From: Deltaproteobacteria bacterium HGW-Deltaproteobacteria-12
Lineage (GTDB): Bacteria > Desulfobacterota > Syntrophia > Syntrophales > Smithellaceae
Assembly: GCA_002840565.1 (NCBI GenBank)
Contig: PHBK01000009.1
Coordinates: 1 to 64,000 of the forward strand
DNA length: 64,000 bases
Reading direction: 5' to 3'
The notes beneath the pieces are model-generated. The model was not told the DNA's origin. It did not search any database and saw nothing but the letters and a program-made list of their open reading frames with translations. This document shows, piece after piece, positions 52,881 to 61,290 of this stretch (its first letter is position 1; each line of letters starts with the position of its first letter). The position numbers and the translations under genes are program-made.

Positions 52881-53171
52881 CTATCCCTCCTCCACCATTG
52901 CTATAGCCCGCGACCAGCACTCGTGAGCACAAATACCGCAACCTTTGCAATAATCAAGGTTGGCCTTGAAATAACCATCTTCCGATTGCGCTACACATCC
53001 TTCCGGACAAAATACATAGCAAATACCGCATTGAATGCATTTTGAATTGTTCCATACGGGTCTTTGTGCCCTCCAACTTCCCGTATGATATTCACTGGCG
53101 CTGCCCGGGCGTAAAACAACACAACCTGTTGTTATTTCCTGCCAGCCAGCCGGCCCGCTTTTCTTTGTCAT
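52881..53171 (-). CDS. porD: Pyruvate:ferredoxin oxidoreductase delta subunit (ferredoxin-like)
   Basis: A 96-residue protein with an N-terminal extension of about 35 residues and two complete 4Fe-4S motifs (CIQCGICYVFCP and CKGCGICAHEC). The delta subunit passes electrons from the oxidoreductase clusters to free ferredoxin. It sits between gamma and alpha in the usual order. Confidence 0.92.
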   Translation of the reverse strand: MTKKSGPAGWQEITTGCVVLRPGSASEYHTGSWRAQRPVWNNSKCIQCGICYVFCPEGCVAQSEDGYFKANLDYCKGCGICAHECWSRAIAMVEEG

Positions 53172-53189
53172 GATCTTACCACCTCAATT

Positions 53190-53738
53190 TTAATTGCTGC
53201 TTTTAATTTCTTCGAACGCCCTTTTCATAGCCGTTAAATTCTTCTGAGCAATCCGGCCGAATCTGTGTTCTACGGACTCTTTCAAGTCATCCAGCCCCAT
53301 AAAACCGGTCATTTTGATCAAAGCACCGATCATCGTCGTATTAGCAATGGGTACGCCCATTTCCTTGCGGGCAATACCGGTGCCATCAACGGTTGCCACT
53401 ATTCCGCTAAAATTAAGTTCCTTCTTTAATTCCTGAGGAGTCCGGGCTGTATTAACGATCAATATACCATCCGGTTTAAGACCGTCTGTTACATTCACCA
53501 AACCGATTAAGCTGGAATCCAGCACTATGACCACGTCCGGCTTGTAAATCCCCGAACGGACTTTGATCTTTTTATCATCGATGCGGCTGAAAGCAGCAAC
53601 CGGTGCACCCCTTCTTTCCGGGCCAAAACTGGGGAAGCCTTGAGCATACTTTCCCACTCCAATGGCAGCCTGAGCAAGCAGCTCCACGGATGTAACTGCT
53701 CCCTGGCCGCCTCTGCCGTGCCATCTAACTTCTATCAT
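53190..53738 (-). CDS. porG: Pyruvate:ferredoxin oxidoreductase gamma subunit
   Basis: A 182-residue protein starting MIEVRWHGRGGQGAV, the gamma-family signature, with PSFGPERRGAPV in the middle. It binds CoA in the four-subunit complex. It is the first gene of the por-nuoE-nuoF-hoxU operon. An AT-rich 116-bp gap upstream would hold the promoter. Confidence 0.93.
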   Translation of the reverse strand: MIEVRWHGRGGQGAVTSVELLAQAAIGVGKYAQGFPSFGPERRGAPVAAFSRIDDKKIKVRSGIYKPDVVIVLDSSLIGLVNVTDGLKPDGILIVNTARTPQELKKELNFSGIVATVDGTGIARKEMGVPIANTTMIGALIKMTGFMGLDDLKESVEHRFGRIAQKNLTAMKRAFEEIKSSN

Positions 53739-53854
53739 GGATTATAATCTCCCCTGCTGGATTAGTGATTACAAAATAAATTGAGGCGAATTCCTATTAT
53801 ATTTGCTTTTTTCTGTCAATATTTATTCGCGATATCCTAAGATGTTCCAATTAA

Positions 53855-54415
53855 TTAATGACTTACCTGCCATTGCTGCCGGGCGAGAATATACAAATCA
53901 TTTCCCCCGGCATCATTGGCAACAACTAACGGCATGTTTTCCAGAGTGATCTTGCGGATTGCCTCCGGACCAAGATCCTCATAAGCAATAAGCTCAACTT
54001 TTTTAATACACTGGGCAGTCAGGGCGGCAATGCCGCCGATGGCGCCAAAATAAACGGCACCGTATTTATTGATCGCATTTAAGACTTCGGCAGAGCGGTT
54101 GCCCTTGCCGATCATTCCACGGAGGCCGTTGGCGATTAACTTTGGTGTAAAAAAATCCATCCGGTAACTGGTTGTGGGGCCTATGGAACCGATAACCCGC
54201 CCCGGTGGAGTCGGTGAAGGCGCCGCATAAAATAAAACTGCTGCCGATAAATCAAGGGGCAGTTTTTCTCCTTTTTCTAAAGCCTCATAGAGACGACGAT
54301 GGGCCACATCTCGGGCGGTGTAAACCTCCCCGCTGAGCAAAACCATATCTCCGGCATGCAGAGAAGCAATTACTTCATTACTCAGAGGCGTTTGGATTTT
54401 TCGTGGTGTTGTCAT
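53855..54415 (-). CDS. Class I fumarate hydratase beta subunit (C-terminal domain type)
   Basis: A 186-residue protein with the FumA/TtdB C-terminal domain features GDMVLLSGEVYTARD and GPTTSYRMD, plus a GKGNRSAE stretch. With the alpha subunit upstream it forms the oxygen-sensitive 4Fe-4S hydratase that converts fumarate and malate. The related tartrate dehydratase cannot be ruled out by sequence alone. It follows the alpha gene after 260 bases. Confidence 0.88.
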   Translation of the reverse strand: MTTPRKIQTPLSNEVIASLHAGDMVLLSGEVYTARDVAHRRLYEALEKGEKLPLDLSAAVLFYAAPSPTPPGRVIGSIGPTTSYRMDFFTPKLIANGLRGMIGKGNRSAEVLNAINKYGAVYFGAIGGIAALTAQCIKKVELIAYEDLGPEAIRKITLENMPLVVANDAGGNDLYILARQQWQVSH

Positions 54416-54675
54416 AATTACATAATTTCTCTAATTTCTAAGCACATGTGAAGTCGAAATTAACATTTCCATCATTAAAAGCTTTACGTGTTCCCCTCTG
54501 GCGGGGGATTAAGGGGGCGGAGTGTTGATAATTTAGCCTTAATTTTCATTTCAGCGGCAGACTGGTCGCCTTTCTTCCACCTCCGTCGCTGCGCGACACC
54601 TCCGCCAGCGGAGGACACGGAATATTTTCCCTGTTGCGACACAGCATCGCAAGTGCAATAATAATCAGAAAGCCG
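54416..54675. other. Hairpin-rich gap between fumarase subunits
   Basis: No gene. A near-perfect palindrome CCTCCGC/GCGGAGG lies at 54599-54614, and a CCCC/GGGG stem lies near 54495. Such GC-rich inverted repeats resemble dispersed extragenic palindromes. The gap is large for genes whose products form one enzyme. Confidence 0.5.
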
Positions 54676-55542
54676 TCAAATAATTACTTCTTTATGCCTG
54701 GCCACGTGGCACTGTATATTCACCGCCACCGGCAGTGACGCAATATGGCAGGGCATCATTTCGATGTTCACCGCCAGCGCCGTCACCCGGCCGCCCAAAC
54801 CGGCCGGACCAATACCTGACTCATTGATGCTCTGGTATAATTCTTCTTCCATTTGCGCCAGACGCCGGTCGCTCCTGTTTCCCTCGCCTACCGGCCGCAG
54901 CAGGGCTTTCTTGGCCAGAATGCAGGCTTGTTCCAGTGTCCCGCCGACACCCACTCCGACAATGATCGGCGGGCAGGGATTGGCGCCGGCCTGCAGAACT
55001 TTTTCCACAACAACTTTTTTGATCCCCTCGGCGCCGGACACCGGCGTCAGCATCTGGGCGGCACTCATGTTTTCGCTGCCGCCTCCTTTAGGCATGGCAA
55101 TAATTTTCAGCCGGTTGCCGGCAACAATGTCAACATGAATTACTGCCGGAGTATTATCCTTTGTATTTTCGCGTGACAGCGGATCACAGACTGATTTCCG
55201 CAAAAAGCCTTCCGCATAGGCCTGCCTCACGCCTTCTTCAATCGCCGGGCGGAAATCTCCCCCGACGACATGGACATCCTGACCTATTTCGACAAAAACC
55301 ACCGCCAGACCGGTATCCTGACAAATCGGCATTTTATTGCGGCGGGCTATCTCGGAATTTTCAATTATCTTTTCGAGAACCTGCCGGCCTGTAGTGGATT
55401 CTTCTTTTTTTAAGGACGTCTGCAGCGAGGCGACGATATCGTCACCTAAATCGGTATTGGCATCAATAAAAAGCTTTTTCACGGCAACGGTAATCTGCTG
55501 GCAATTGATCCGGCGTAAACGGGTTTTTTTTTCTTTATTCAT
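54676..55542 (-). CDS. Class I fumarate hydratase alpha subunit (N-terminal domain type)
   Basis: About 288 residues from the ATG at 55542; an ATG 30 bases earlier is also possible. It carries the cluster cysteines of the family (PICQDTG near residue 60, NPCPP near 190) and the GGGSEN motif. It forms the 4Fe-4S bearing half of the fumarase, with the beta gene downstream. The conserved order alpha then beta is kept despite a 260-bp gap. Confidence 0.88.
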   Translation of the reverse strand: MNKEKKTRLRRINCQQITVAVKKLFIDANTDLGDDIVASLQTSLKKEESTTGRQVLEKIIENSEIARRNKMPICQDTGLAVVFVEIGQDVHVVGGDFRPAIEEGVRQAYAEGFLRKSVCDPLSRENTKDNTPAVIHVDIVAGNRLKIIAMPKGGGSENMSAAQMLTPVSGAEGIKKVVVEKVLQAGANPCPPIIVGVGVGGTLEQACILAKKALLRPVGEGNRSDRRLAQMEEELYQSINESGIGPAGLGGRVTALAVNIEMMPCHIASLPVAVNIQCHVARHKEVII

Positions 55543-55663
55543 AGAGTTTCTATTTTCCGCGCTTTTCTGCATGCTGCAACGAAGACTTGCCGGATCTGTT
55601 ATTATTAATAGATTTGCAAATCATGTATTCCTGCTGAACGTCATGATTTCCTTTACGGATTAG

Positions 55664-55846
55664 CTACCACAACAGCAGAAGTCTCTTTTTAACCTCTTCA
55701 TGAGACACTACACGCCCTTCCTCTTCCGCGTCGAGGGCTGAACGTAATTTCTGTTTGACATAAAACTGATACATGATGTCATCCCACGAAGCTGTTTCAG
55801 GCAAGGCTTCAATTAGCTTTCTTGCCTCATCAACTGCCGTATTCAT
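55664..55846 (-). CDS. Small RelB-like antitoxin-type protein without a partner
   Basis: A 60-residue protein with the ETASWDDIMYQFYVKQKL core and the VSHEEVKKRL end typical of RelB-like antitoxins. No toxin gene is seen on the downstream side, where the next 90 bases have stops in all relevant frames. It lies 21 bases after recR and may be an orphan fragment of a former pair. Confidence 0.65.
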   Translation of the reverse strand: MNTAVDEARKLIEALPETASWDDIMYQFYVKQKLRSALDAEEEGRVVSHEEVKKRLLLLW

Positions 55847-55867
55847 ATATCCTCCATTAAATTGGTA

Positions 55868-56467
55868 TCACATGCCCCGGCGGAACTCCATCGACTTAGA
55901 TATAGTCATCTTGTCGATGTATTTCAGATCACCGCCCATGGGCACACCCATGGCGATGCGGGTTAACTTTAGGTTTTTTTCTTTGAGCATGCCGGTAATT
56001 AACAAAGCGGTGGCCTCGCCATGGACATTGGGATTGGTAGCGAGGATTATTTCTTTTATATGACCGTTCGCGATCCGCAACAAGAGTTCACCCAGACGCA
56101 GATTTTCCGGACCGATACCGTCGAGCGGCGCCAATGCCCCATGCAAAACATGATAAATCCCATGAAAAACACCACTTTCTTCAATGGCAGCCAGCGCGTC
56201 CGGCTCTTCCACAACGCAAATTACATTCCGATCGCGGTTTTCATCAGCACAGATGTAACAGATATCATCTTCTGTCGGATTCAAACAGATCCGGCAAAGT
56301 TTTATCTTGCGCTTAACCTCGACAATGCTTTCCGCCAGCTTGCGGACATCATCTTCAGTGGCCCGTAAAATGTAATTGGCTAATCTGGCAGCTGTTTTTT
56401 CACCGATGCCCGGAAGCTTAGCCAGCTCGGAGATCAGGCGTTTGATTGGTTGGGCATATGCTTTCAT
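55868..56467 (-). CDS. recR: Recombination mediator RecR
   Basis: A 199-residue protein. It has the N-terminal HhH region ([15 protein letters not shown]), the zinc finger ([16 protein letters not shown]) and a Toprim domain starting [14 protein letters not shown]. With RecF and RecO it loads RecA at gaps. It follows ybaB at 13 bases in the conserved dnaX-ybaB-recR order. Confidence 0.97.
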   Translation of the reverse strand: MKAYAQPIKRLISELAKLPGIGEKTAARLANYILRATEDDVRKLAESIVEVKRKIKLCRICLNPTEDDICYICADENRDRNVICVVEEPDALAAIEESGVFHGIYHVLHGALAPLDGIGPENLRLGELLLRIANGHIKEIILATNPNVHGEATALLITGMLKEKNLKLTRIAMGVPMGGDLKYIDKMTISKSMEFRRGM

Positions 56468-56480
56468 AAATATCTTTGCC

Positions 56481-56789
56481 CTACATTCCGGGAATATTCA
56501 TGCCGCCGGTAATTTTTGCCATTTCCGCCGATGCCATTTCCTGGGCCTTGCGGATTCCTTCATTGACCGCGGCAACAATTAAATCTTGCAGCATTTCAAT
56601 ATCTTCCGGATTGACAACATCCTTTTCAATTTTCAAGGAGACGATCTCAAATTTGCCATTGACTACCACCTTGACCATGCCGCCGCCGGCCTGAGCGTCA
56701 ATCGTCCGCGTCTCCAATTCCTGCTGCATTTGGCCGATCCGCTCCTGCATTTTTTTTGCCTGTTTCATAATATTGCCGAAATTATTCAC
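56481..56789 (-). CDS. ybaB: YbaB/EbfC nucleoid-associated protein
   Basis: A 102-residue protein with the coiled N-terminus ([19 protein letters not shown]) and the [20 protein letters not shown] strand region of YbaB. These proteins bind DNA as dimers. It lies between dnaX and recR, 6 bases after dnaX. Confidence 0.95.
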   Translation of the reverse strand: MNNFGNIMKQAKKMQERIGQMQQELETRTIDAQAGGGMVKVVVNGKFEIVSLKIEKDVVNPEDIEMLQDLIVAAVNEGIRKAQEMASAEMAKITGGMNIPGM

Positions 56790-56795
56790 TTTAGT

Positions 56796-58511
56796 CTAAA
56801 CCTCCTGTTTTTTCTCAGTTTTTGCTTTAATTTCCACTATCTCGGCGCCGGCAAATTCATCCATGACTTTCTGCAACAGAGGGCTTTTCATTGCGTTCCG
56901 CTTAATATCGTTCACGTTGTTAGCTTTCGGACGGCCATTGCCGGAGTGATTATTGCTTTTATCAACTTCTATTGTTGTTATTTTTATCGTTACATCCCGC
57001 TGAAAAAACTTTTTTGCAATTTGTTCCAGTTGTTCTTTTGGCAACTTCTCACTGATATTTTCCAGAAATATATAACCTTTAGGAAAACTTAAGGTCAAAG
57101 TGCCGTCGGCAAAATTGATGCTTTCTGCCGAAACAATTTTTGCCCCTAAAAGGGGGCTTTCCTTTTTGAGAAACATTTTGAAATTATCGCCGAGTTCAGC
57201 GGGATTTGCTGTCTGCTGATTATCGGCAGCCAGTTTATCCGGCCCGTCAAAAGGTGCTTTTGTGTTGTTTCCCCCCTCCGGTTTTGCTGAATACACTGGT
57301 GCTGTTAACATTGACCGGTCGGCCGATTCCTGTTGAATGCTGTTCCCTCCGGAAACCAGTCCGCCCTGAAGTTTTTGTTCAACTGCTTCGATGGCCGCCA
57401 CGATCTCGCCGATAGGAATTGCCGGTTCCAGGTAAGCCATCCGCACCAGAATCGTCTCCAGTTTTAAACGGGTTTCCTGGCTGCGGCGGAAGTTGTCTTC
57501 TTCGGCGATGAGAATTTCCACGTAAAGCTGCAATGTTTCCCGTGTCATTTTCTTTACTTGTTTTTTCAGCTCTTCCATTTGCTCGGGCGCAATATCAAAA
57601 GAAGAACTGCCCTCAGCGGTAATCTTGACTAGAAGCATGTTGCGAAAATGTTTCAGCATCATCTGGTAAAATTGCTTCATATCCAACCCGGCCAGATAGG
57701 CCTCTTCCAGAATCAGCAGACAGGCCCCGGCATCTCTTTGCCCGATTGCTTCCGAAATCCGGAAAAGGTATTTACGGTCAACAAGGCCGAGAATATCTTC
57801 CACGGCGTCATCATTAATATTGCTTCCGGCATAAGAAATAACCTGATCAAAAATGCTCTGGGCATCGCGCATGCTGCCGTCTCCGGCTTCGGCAATCCAG
57901 AAAAGCGCCGCCGGGCTGATCTGAATATTTTCGCTTTTCGCCACCTTCTCTAAATTCCCGGTGATTTCCTGAAGTGAAATCCGGCGGAAATCGTAGCACT
58001 GGCAGCGGGAAAGAATGGTTGCCGGAACTTTATGGTTTTCTGTCGTGGCAAAAATAAATTTGACATGGGCAGGAGGCTCTTCCAGTGTTTTTAAGAGCGC
58101 GTTGAAAGCCTCACGCGTGAGCATGTGCACTTCATCAATAATGTAAATTTTATAGCGCGCCGCAGCGGGCGCAAATTTAACATTTTCCCGCAGCTCCCGG
58201 ATTTCATCAATGCCGCGGTTGGAGGCACCGTCGATCTCGCGTACATCCAGCGAGGAACCGTCGGTAATTTCCCGGCAGTTAGAACAGATGTTGCAGGGAA
58301 TTGGTGTCGGGCCTTTTTCACAATTGAGAGATTTAGCCAGAATTCGGGCTATGGTCGTCTTGCCGACGCCGCGGGGACCGCTAAAAAGAAAAGCATGGGC
58401 GACATGGCCCTGGCTGATGGAATTACGCAGGGTTTTAACAACGTGTTCCTGACCGGCAACATCTTCAAAAGACTGGGGACGGAACTTGCGGGCTAAAACG
58501 AGATATTCCAA
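56796..58511 (-). CDS. dnaX: DNA polymerase III gamma/tau subunit DnaX
   Basis: About 571 residues from a TTG at 58511 (LEYLVLARKFRP) with AGGAG six bases upstream. An ATG at 58529 or one at 58580 gives longer forms that homologs lack. Walker A GPRGVGKT is near residue 44, the zinc cluster (four Cys in CNICSNC and nearby) near 65-80, and the DEVHML box near 125. The C-terminal third is Asn/Ser-rich, then tau-specific. It is the clamp-loader ATPase of the replisome. Confidence 0.93.
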   Translation of the reverse strand: MEYLVLARKFRPQSFEDVAGQEHVVKTLRNSISQGHVAHAFLFSGPRGVGKTTIARILAKSLNCEKGPTPIPCNICSNCREITDGSSLDVREIDGASNRGIDEIRELRENVKFAPAAARYKIYIIDEVHMLTREAFNALLKTLEEPPAHVKFIFATTENHKVPATILSRCQCYDFRRISLQEITGNLEKVAKSENIQISPAALFWIAEAGDGSMRDAQSIFDQVISYAGSNINDDAVEDILGLVDRKYLFRISEAIGQRDAGACLLILEEAYLAGLDMKQFYQMMLKHFRNMLLVKITAEGSSSFDIAPEQMEELKKQVKKMTRETLQLYVEILIAEEDNFRRSQETRLKLETILVRMAYLEPAIPIGEIVAAIEAVEQKLQGGLVSGGNSIQQESADRSMLTAPVYSAKPEGGNNTKAPFDGPDKLAADNQQTANPAELGDNFKMFLKKESPLLGAKIVSAESINFADGTLTLSFPKGYIFLENISEKLPKEQLEQIAKKFFQRDVTIKITTIEVDKSNNHSGNGRPKANNVNDIKRNAMKSPLLQKVMDEFAGAEIVEIKAKTEKKQEV

Positions 58512-58725
58512 TTGAACTCCTGATGCCATTCGCTTTCTTCGGCTAACTTTGTTGGCTTCGTCGTCGGCATCCTCAATCACGCTTTGGCGTGACCTCGTCG
58601 CCTCCTTCTTGCCGCCGCTTAAGCGGGATAATTCGACTGACCAATTTCAATACACTTCGTTTTTGAAATTGGAGTCTCATTGCCGCCTCGTTATCCTGTG
58701 AAATCGAAACGGCACTTAATAAATT

Positions 58726-58827
58726 GGTGGCCAGGTTTACCGCAACACACGGCGGACATTGCTGCCGCTGCTTCCTTCCGGACCTGACGGGGTTCACAAG
58801 CCTCCGTTGCACGGGACCCGGCCACAC
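58726..58827 (-). ncRNA. ffs: 4.5S signal recognition particle RNA
   Basis: On the minus strand the conserved SRP domain IV core GTCAGGTCCGGAAGGAAGCAGC is in place, flanked by a hairpin whose ends GTGGCC and GGCCAC close it. The length is about 100 nt, as in bacterial small SRP RNAs. It lies between the DedA gene and dnaX, a common chromosome arrangement. Confidence 0.95.
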
Positions 58828-58997
58828 TATTTTTAATAAGCTTCAAAATGGCTTTTAATTGATAAATGAACAGGAATCAACTCAAATTTTTGCCGGTACC
58901 GGAATATGCTAAATTTTACTGTGATTACTGTATATTACATTTTTATTGCCTTCCGGCATGGAGCTTTATGTGAGCGCACTGCAACCTAATGAGGTTT

Positions 58998-59612
58998 TTA
59001 TTTTTTTAACCCTTTATAAATCATATACAAAAAAAAGACGGCTCCACAAACAAGAAAGAATATTGAAAGATCCGTATAATATTCTTCGAGTAGTTCCTTC
59101 TGCGTATAAAGAAAATAACCCAGCACAATAAGGATGATATTCCAGAGTCCCGAACCAAGTGTGGTAAAAAGTAAAAACTGTTTAAAATTCATTTTGGCAA
59201 ATCCCGCCGGCAGTGAAATGAGTTGTCGAATCGCAGGAATCAGCCGTCCGATAAAAGTGGAGCTGCGACCGTATTTGATAAAATAATTTTCCGTTTTTTC
59301 AATAGTATGTCTGGTAATCAGCAGGAAATGAGCAATGCGGGTATCCGCCAAACGATAAAGAACTTTTCTGCCCAAAAAATACGCAAAAAAGTAATTGAAA
59401 ACGGCGCCGATGAGCGCACCGGCCGTGGCGGCGCAAAAGACGCCGACAACGTTAAGTGAGCCCTGCGCGGCCTTATAAGCGGCAGGCGGAACAACTATTT
59501 CCGAGGGAAATGGGATGAACGAACTTTCAATGCTCATCAACAAAACAATAGTGCCGTAACTTATGTGTTCAAGATACCAGGACGTAATGGAAGAAAATAA
59601 TTCTTTAATCAT
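58998..59612 (-). CDS. DedA family membrane protein
   Basis: A 204-residue protein with five or six transmembrane segments. The family signature is present in ESSFIPFPSEIV near residue 29 and the later GRLIPAIRQLISLPAG. DedA proteins are thought to flip or transport lipids using the proton gradient. It is a single gene transcribed leftward. No nearby gene explains its partner. Confidence 0.92.
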   Translation of the reverse strand: MIKELFSSITSWYLEHISYGTIVLLMSIESSFIPFPSEIVVPPAAYKAAQGSLNVVGVFCAATAGALIGAVFNYFFAYFLGRKVLYRLADTRIAHFLLITRHTIEKTENYFIKYGRSSTFIGRLIPAIRQLISLPAGFAKMNFKQFLLFTTLGSGLWNIILIVLGYFLYTQKELLEEYYTDLSIFFLVCGAVFFLYMIYKGLKK

Positions 59613-59765
59613 AAATCCTCAATCGATAATGCATTATACGATCAAAATTATGTCACGAGTTTTTGCCTTACTGCCTGTCGCTGTTATAGCGTTTTGTTTC
59701 TATATTTTAATTTATGCACATATTCAACTGCTTTTGAAAACAATTCTTTTTTTATACCCGTGTCC

Positions 59766-59812
59766 TAAAAAAACAAGCCAGCTTCGCATGAGCTGAATGC
59801 GAAACTGGCTTA
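59766..59812 (-). terminator. Intrinsic terminator of htpX
   Basis: On the minus strand AAGCCAGTTTCGCAT pairs with ATGCGAAGCTGGCTT, with one mismatch, then T7. It begins 28 bases after the htpX stop codon. Confidence 0.85.
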
Positions 59813-59839
59813 GACCAATTATTTAATATTAACTTTCCT

Positions 59840-60727
59840 TTATCGGTAAGTAGATTTTTTCAGCGCCTCAATACGGTCATTCAACGGCGGATGGCTCATG
59901 AACAAAATGGCCAGGCCGCCCTTGGATTTGCCCGTGATACCGAATGCGGACATCTGATCCGGCAGGGGCTGGGCGACACTTGCTTTTAATTTTTCCAATG
60001 CCGAGATCATGGCAGGCATGCCGGCAAGCTTCGCGCCACCAGCATCGGCGCTGAATTCCCTTCTGCGGCTGAACCATAGAACAATGATGCTCGCCAGTAT
60101 GCCAAATATAATCTGCGCTATAATCGTCGTCAGGAAGAAGCCCAAGCCGTGCCCTTTTTCATTCTTGAGAATGACCCTGTCCACAAAATGCCCGGCCACC
60201 CGTGAGAAGAAAATCACAAATGTATTGACCACACCCTGGATTAGCGTGAGCGTGATCATATCGCCATTGGCCACGTGGCTTATTTCATGACCCAAAACCG
60301 CTTCTACTTCTTCTTTATTCATAGCGCGCAAAAGTCCGGAACTTACCGCAACCAGCGCTTTATTTCTGTTCATACCGGTGGCAAATGCATTGGGCGCAGC
60401 GGAATCGAAAATCGCCACTTCCGGCATACCTATGCCCGCCATCGCCGCCTGTTTTTTTACCGTATCCACCAGCCAGATTTCCGCGGCGCTACGTGGATTT
60501 TTAATCACCTGCGCTCCCGTCAGGCGCTTGGCCGTCCATTTGGATATCATTAGGGAAATCAGCGCGCCACCCATGCCGAAAACCGCGGCAAAAATCAGCA
60601 GATTGTACATATTCAAGTTGGTGCCGCTTTCATCGAGGATACGATCGACCCCCAAGAGGCGTAAAACGATGCTGAGAATAATCATTACCGCAATATTGGT
60701 CAAAAGAAACAGCAAAATCCTTTTCAT
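59840..60727 (-). CDS. htpX: Membrane zinc metalloprotease HtpX
   Basis: A 295-residue M48 protease. Two N-terminal transmembrane segments (residues 4-23 and 40-60), the zinc motif HEISH near residue 145, two further hydrophobic segments, and the third ligand Glu in [11 protein letters not shown] near 222 are visible. HtpX degrades misfolded membrane proteins. Intact. Confidence 0.96.
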   Translation of the reverse strand: MKRILLFLLTNIAVMIILSIVLRLLGVDRILDESGTNLNMYNLLIFAAVFGMGGALISLMISKWTAKRLTGAQVIKNPRSAAEIWLVDTVKKQAAMAGIGMPEVAIFDSAAPNAFATGMNRNKALVAVSSGLLRAMNKEEVEAVLGHEISHVANGDMITLTLIQGVVNTFVIFFSRVAGHFVDRVILKNEKGHGLGFFLTTIIAQIIFGILASIIVLWFSRRREFSADAGGAKLAGMPAMISALEKLKASVAQPLPDQMSAFGITGKSKGGLAILFMSHPPLNDRIEALKKSTYR

Positions 60728-60786
60728 TTTTATTCAAATCCTCCCCGGCTATTTACTATTCCGAATTTAAAAAGATTGTTCTATAG

Positions 60787-60960
60787 GGCAATCATAATAC
60801 AATAACCGGGAAAGTCAAGCCTCGCGAACTCCTTGGTTATGCGAAAACGACAGGGCTTGCGGATTACGTGGACAGTGCAGCGCCCAGCCTGGCCGAAAAA
60901 ATATTCAAGAAAGCCCGGCACACTACCATATCCATAAGCGGGCTGGACTTCCCGATATGA
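60787..60960 (+). pseudogene. Isolated C-terminal fragment of a WD40-caspase gene
   Basis: In frame with a TGA at 60958, and open back to a stop at 60784, the sequence reads GLADYVDSAAPSLAEKIFKK, then TISISGLDFPI. The C-terminus of the largest intact paralog at 12443-16648 reads ELADYV, then LAERVFKRA, then TISISGQAFPI. The remaining domains are absent. The opposite coding direction and 44-kb distance from the array show a moved or remaining fragment. Confidence 0.75.
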
Positions 60961-61121
60961 AAGGTCAGGTAATATTATTAACAGTTTAAGGGAAAAAGAA
61001 ATGGAAAAATTGGTATCCGCATCCTCAAAATGAGGCATACCGATGATAACTCAAATAAGACATTTCTATTTTGGTAAGAATAGGGCATTTCTAAATTGGC
61101 TGGACACCAAACCAAATATTC

Positions 61122-61150
61122 TTGACAGCCAATTATATTCTTCCTATACT
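61122..61150 (+). promoter_or_regulatory. Sigma-70 promoter of the symporter gene
   Basis: TTGACA at 61122-61127 and TATACT at 61145-61150 are separated by exactly 17 bases, giving a start near 61157. The -35 box is consensus and the -10 box differs by one base. A leader of about 134 bases follows before the GTG start codon. Confidence 0.8.
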
Positions 61151-61184
61151 CGGCGCGCTAAAAGCAGGTGTTTATCAATTTAGA

Positions 61185-61270
61185 GGATGATCGTTCTTCT
61201 GGACGATATCCTGTCTGTACCAGGTTATGTCAGGCGGAAGCCATCCCGACCGCTCGGGGTGGCTTTTTTT
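61185..61270 (+). promoter_or_regulatory. Structured leader with intrinsic terminator before the symporter
   Basis: A hairpin with stems GGAT/ATCC and ATCGT/ACGAT lies at 61185-61211. A possible CCTG/CAGG stem follows. A strong terminator stem GCCATCCCGA/TCGGGGTGGC then lies at 61240-61263 with T7 at 61264-61270, only 21 bases before the start codon. A terminator in the leader means attenuation; a ligand-sensing aptamer could sit in front of it. I cannot match a named riboswitch class. Confidence 0.6.
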
Positions 61271-61290
61271 ATGGATGAGGAGAATTATTT

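Noticed and set aside
58573-58827. An open frame across the SRP RNA gene
   Set aside because: The strand and position coincide with the 4.5S RNA; the frame has no protein features.
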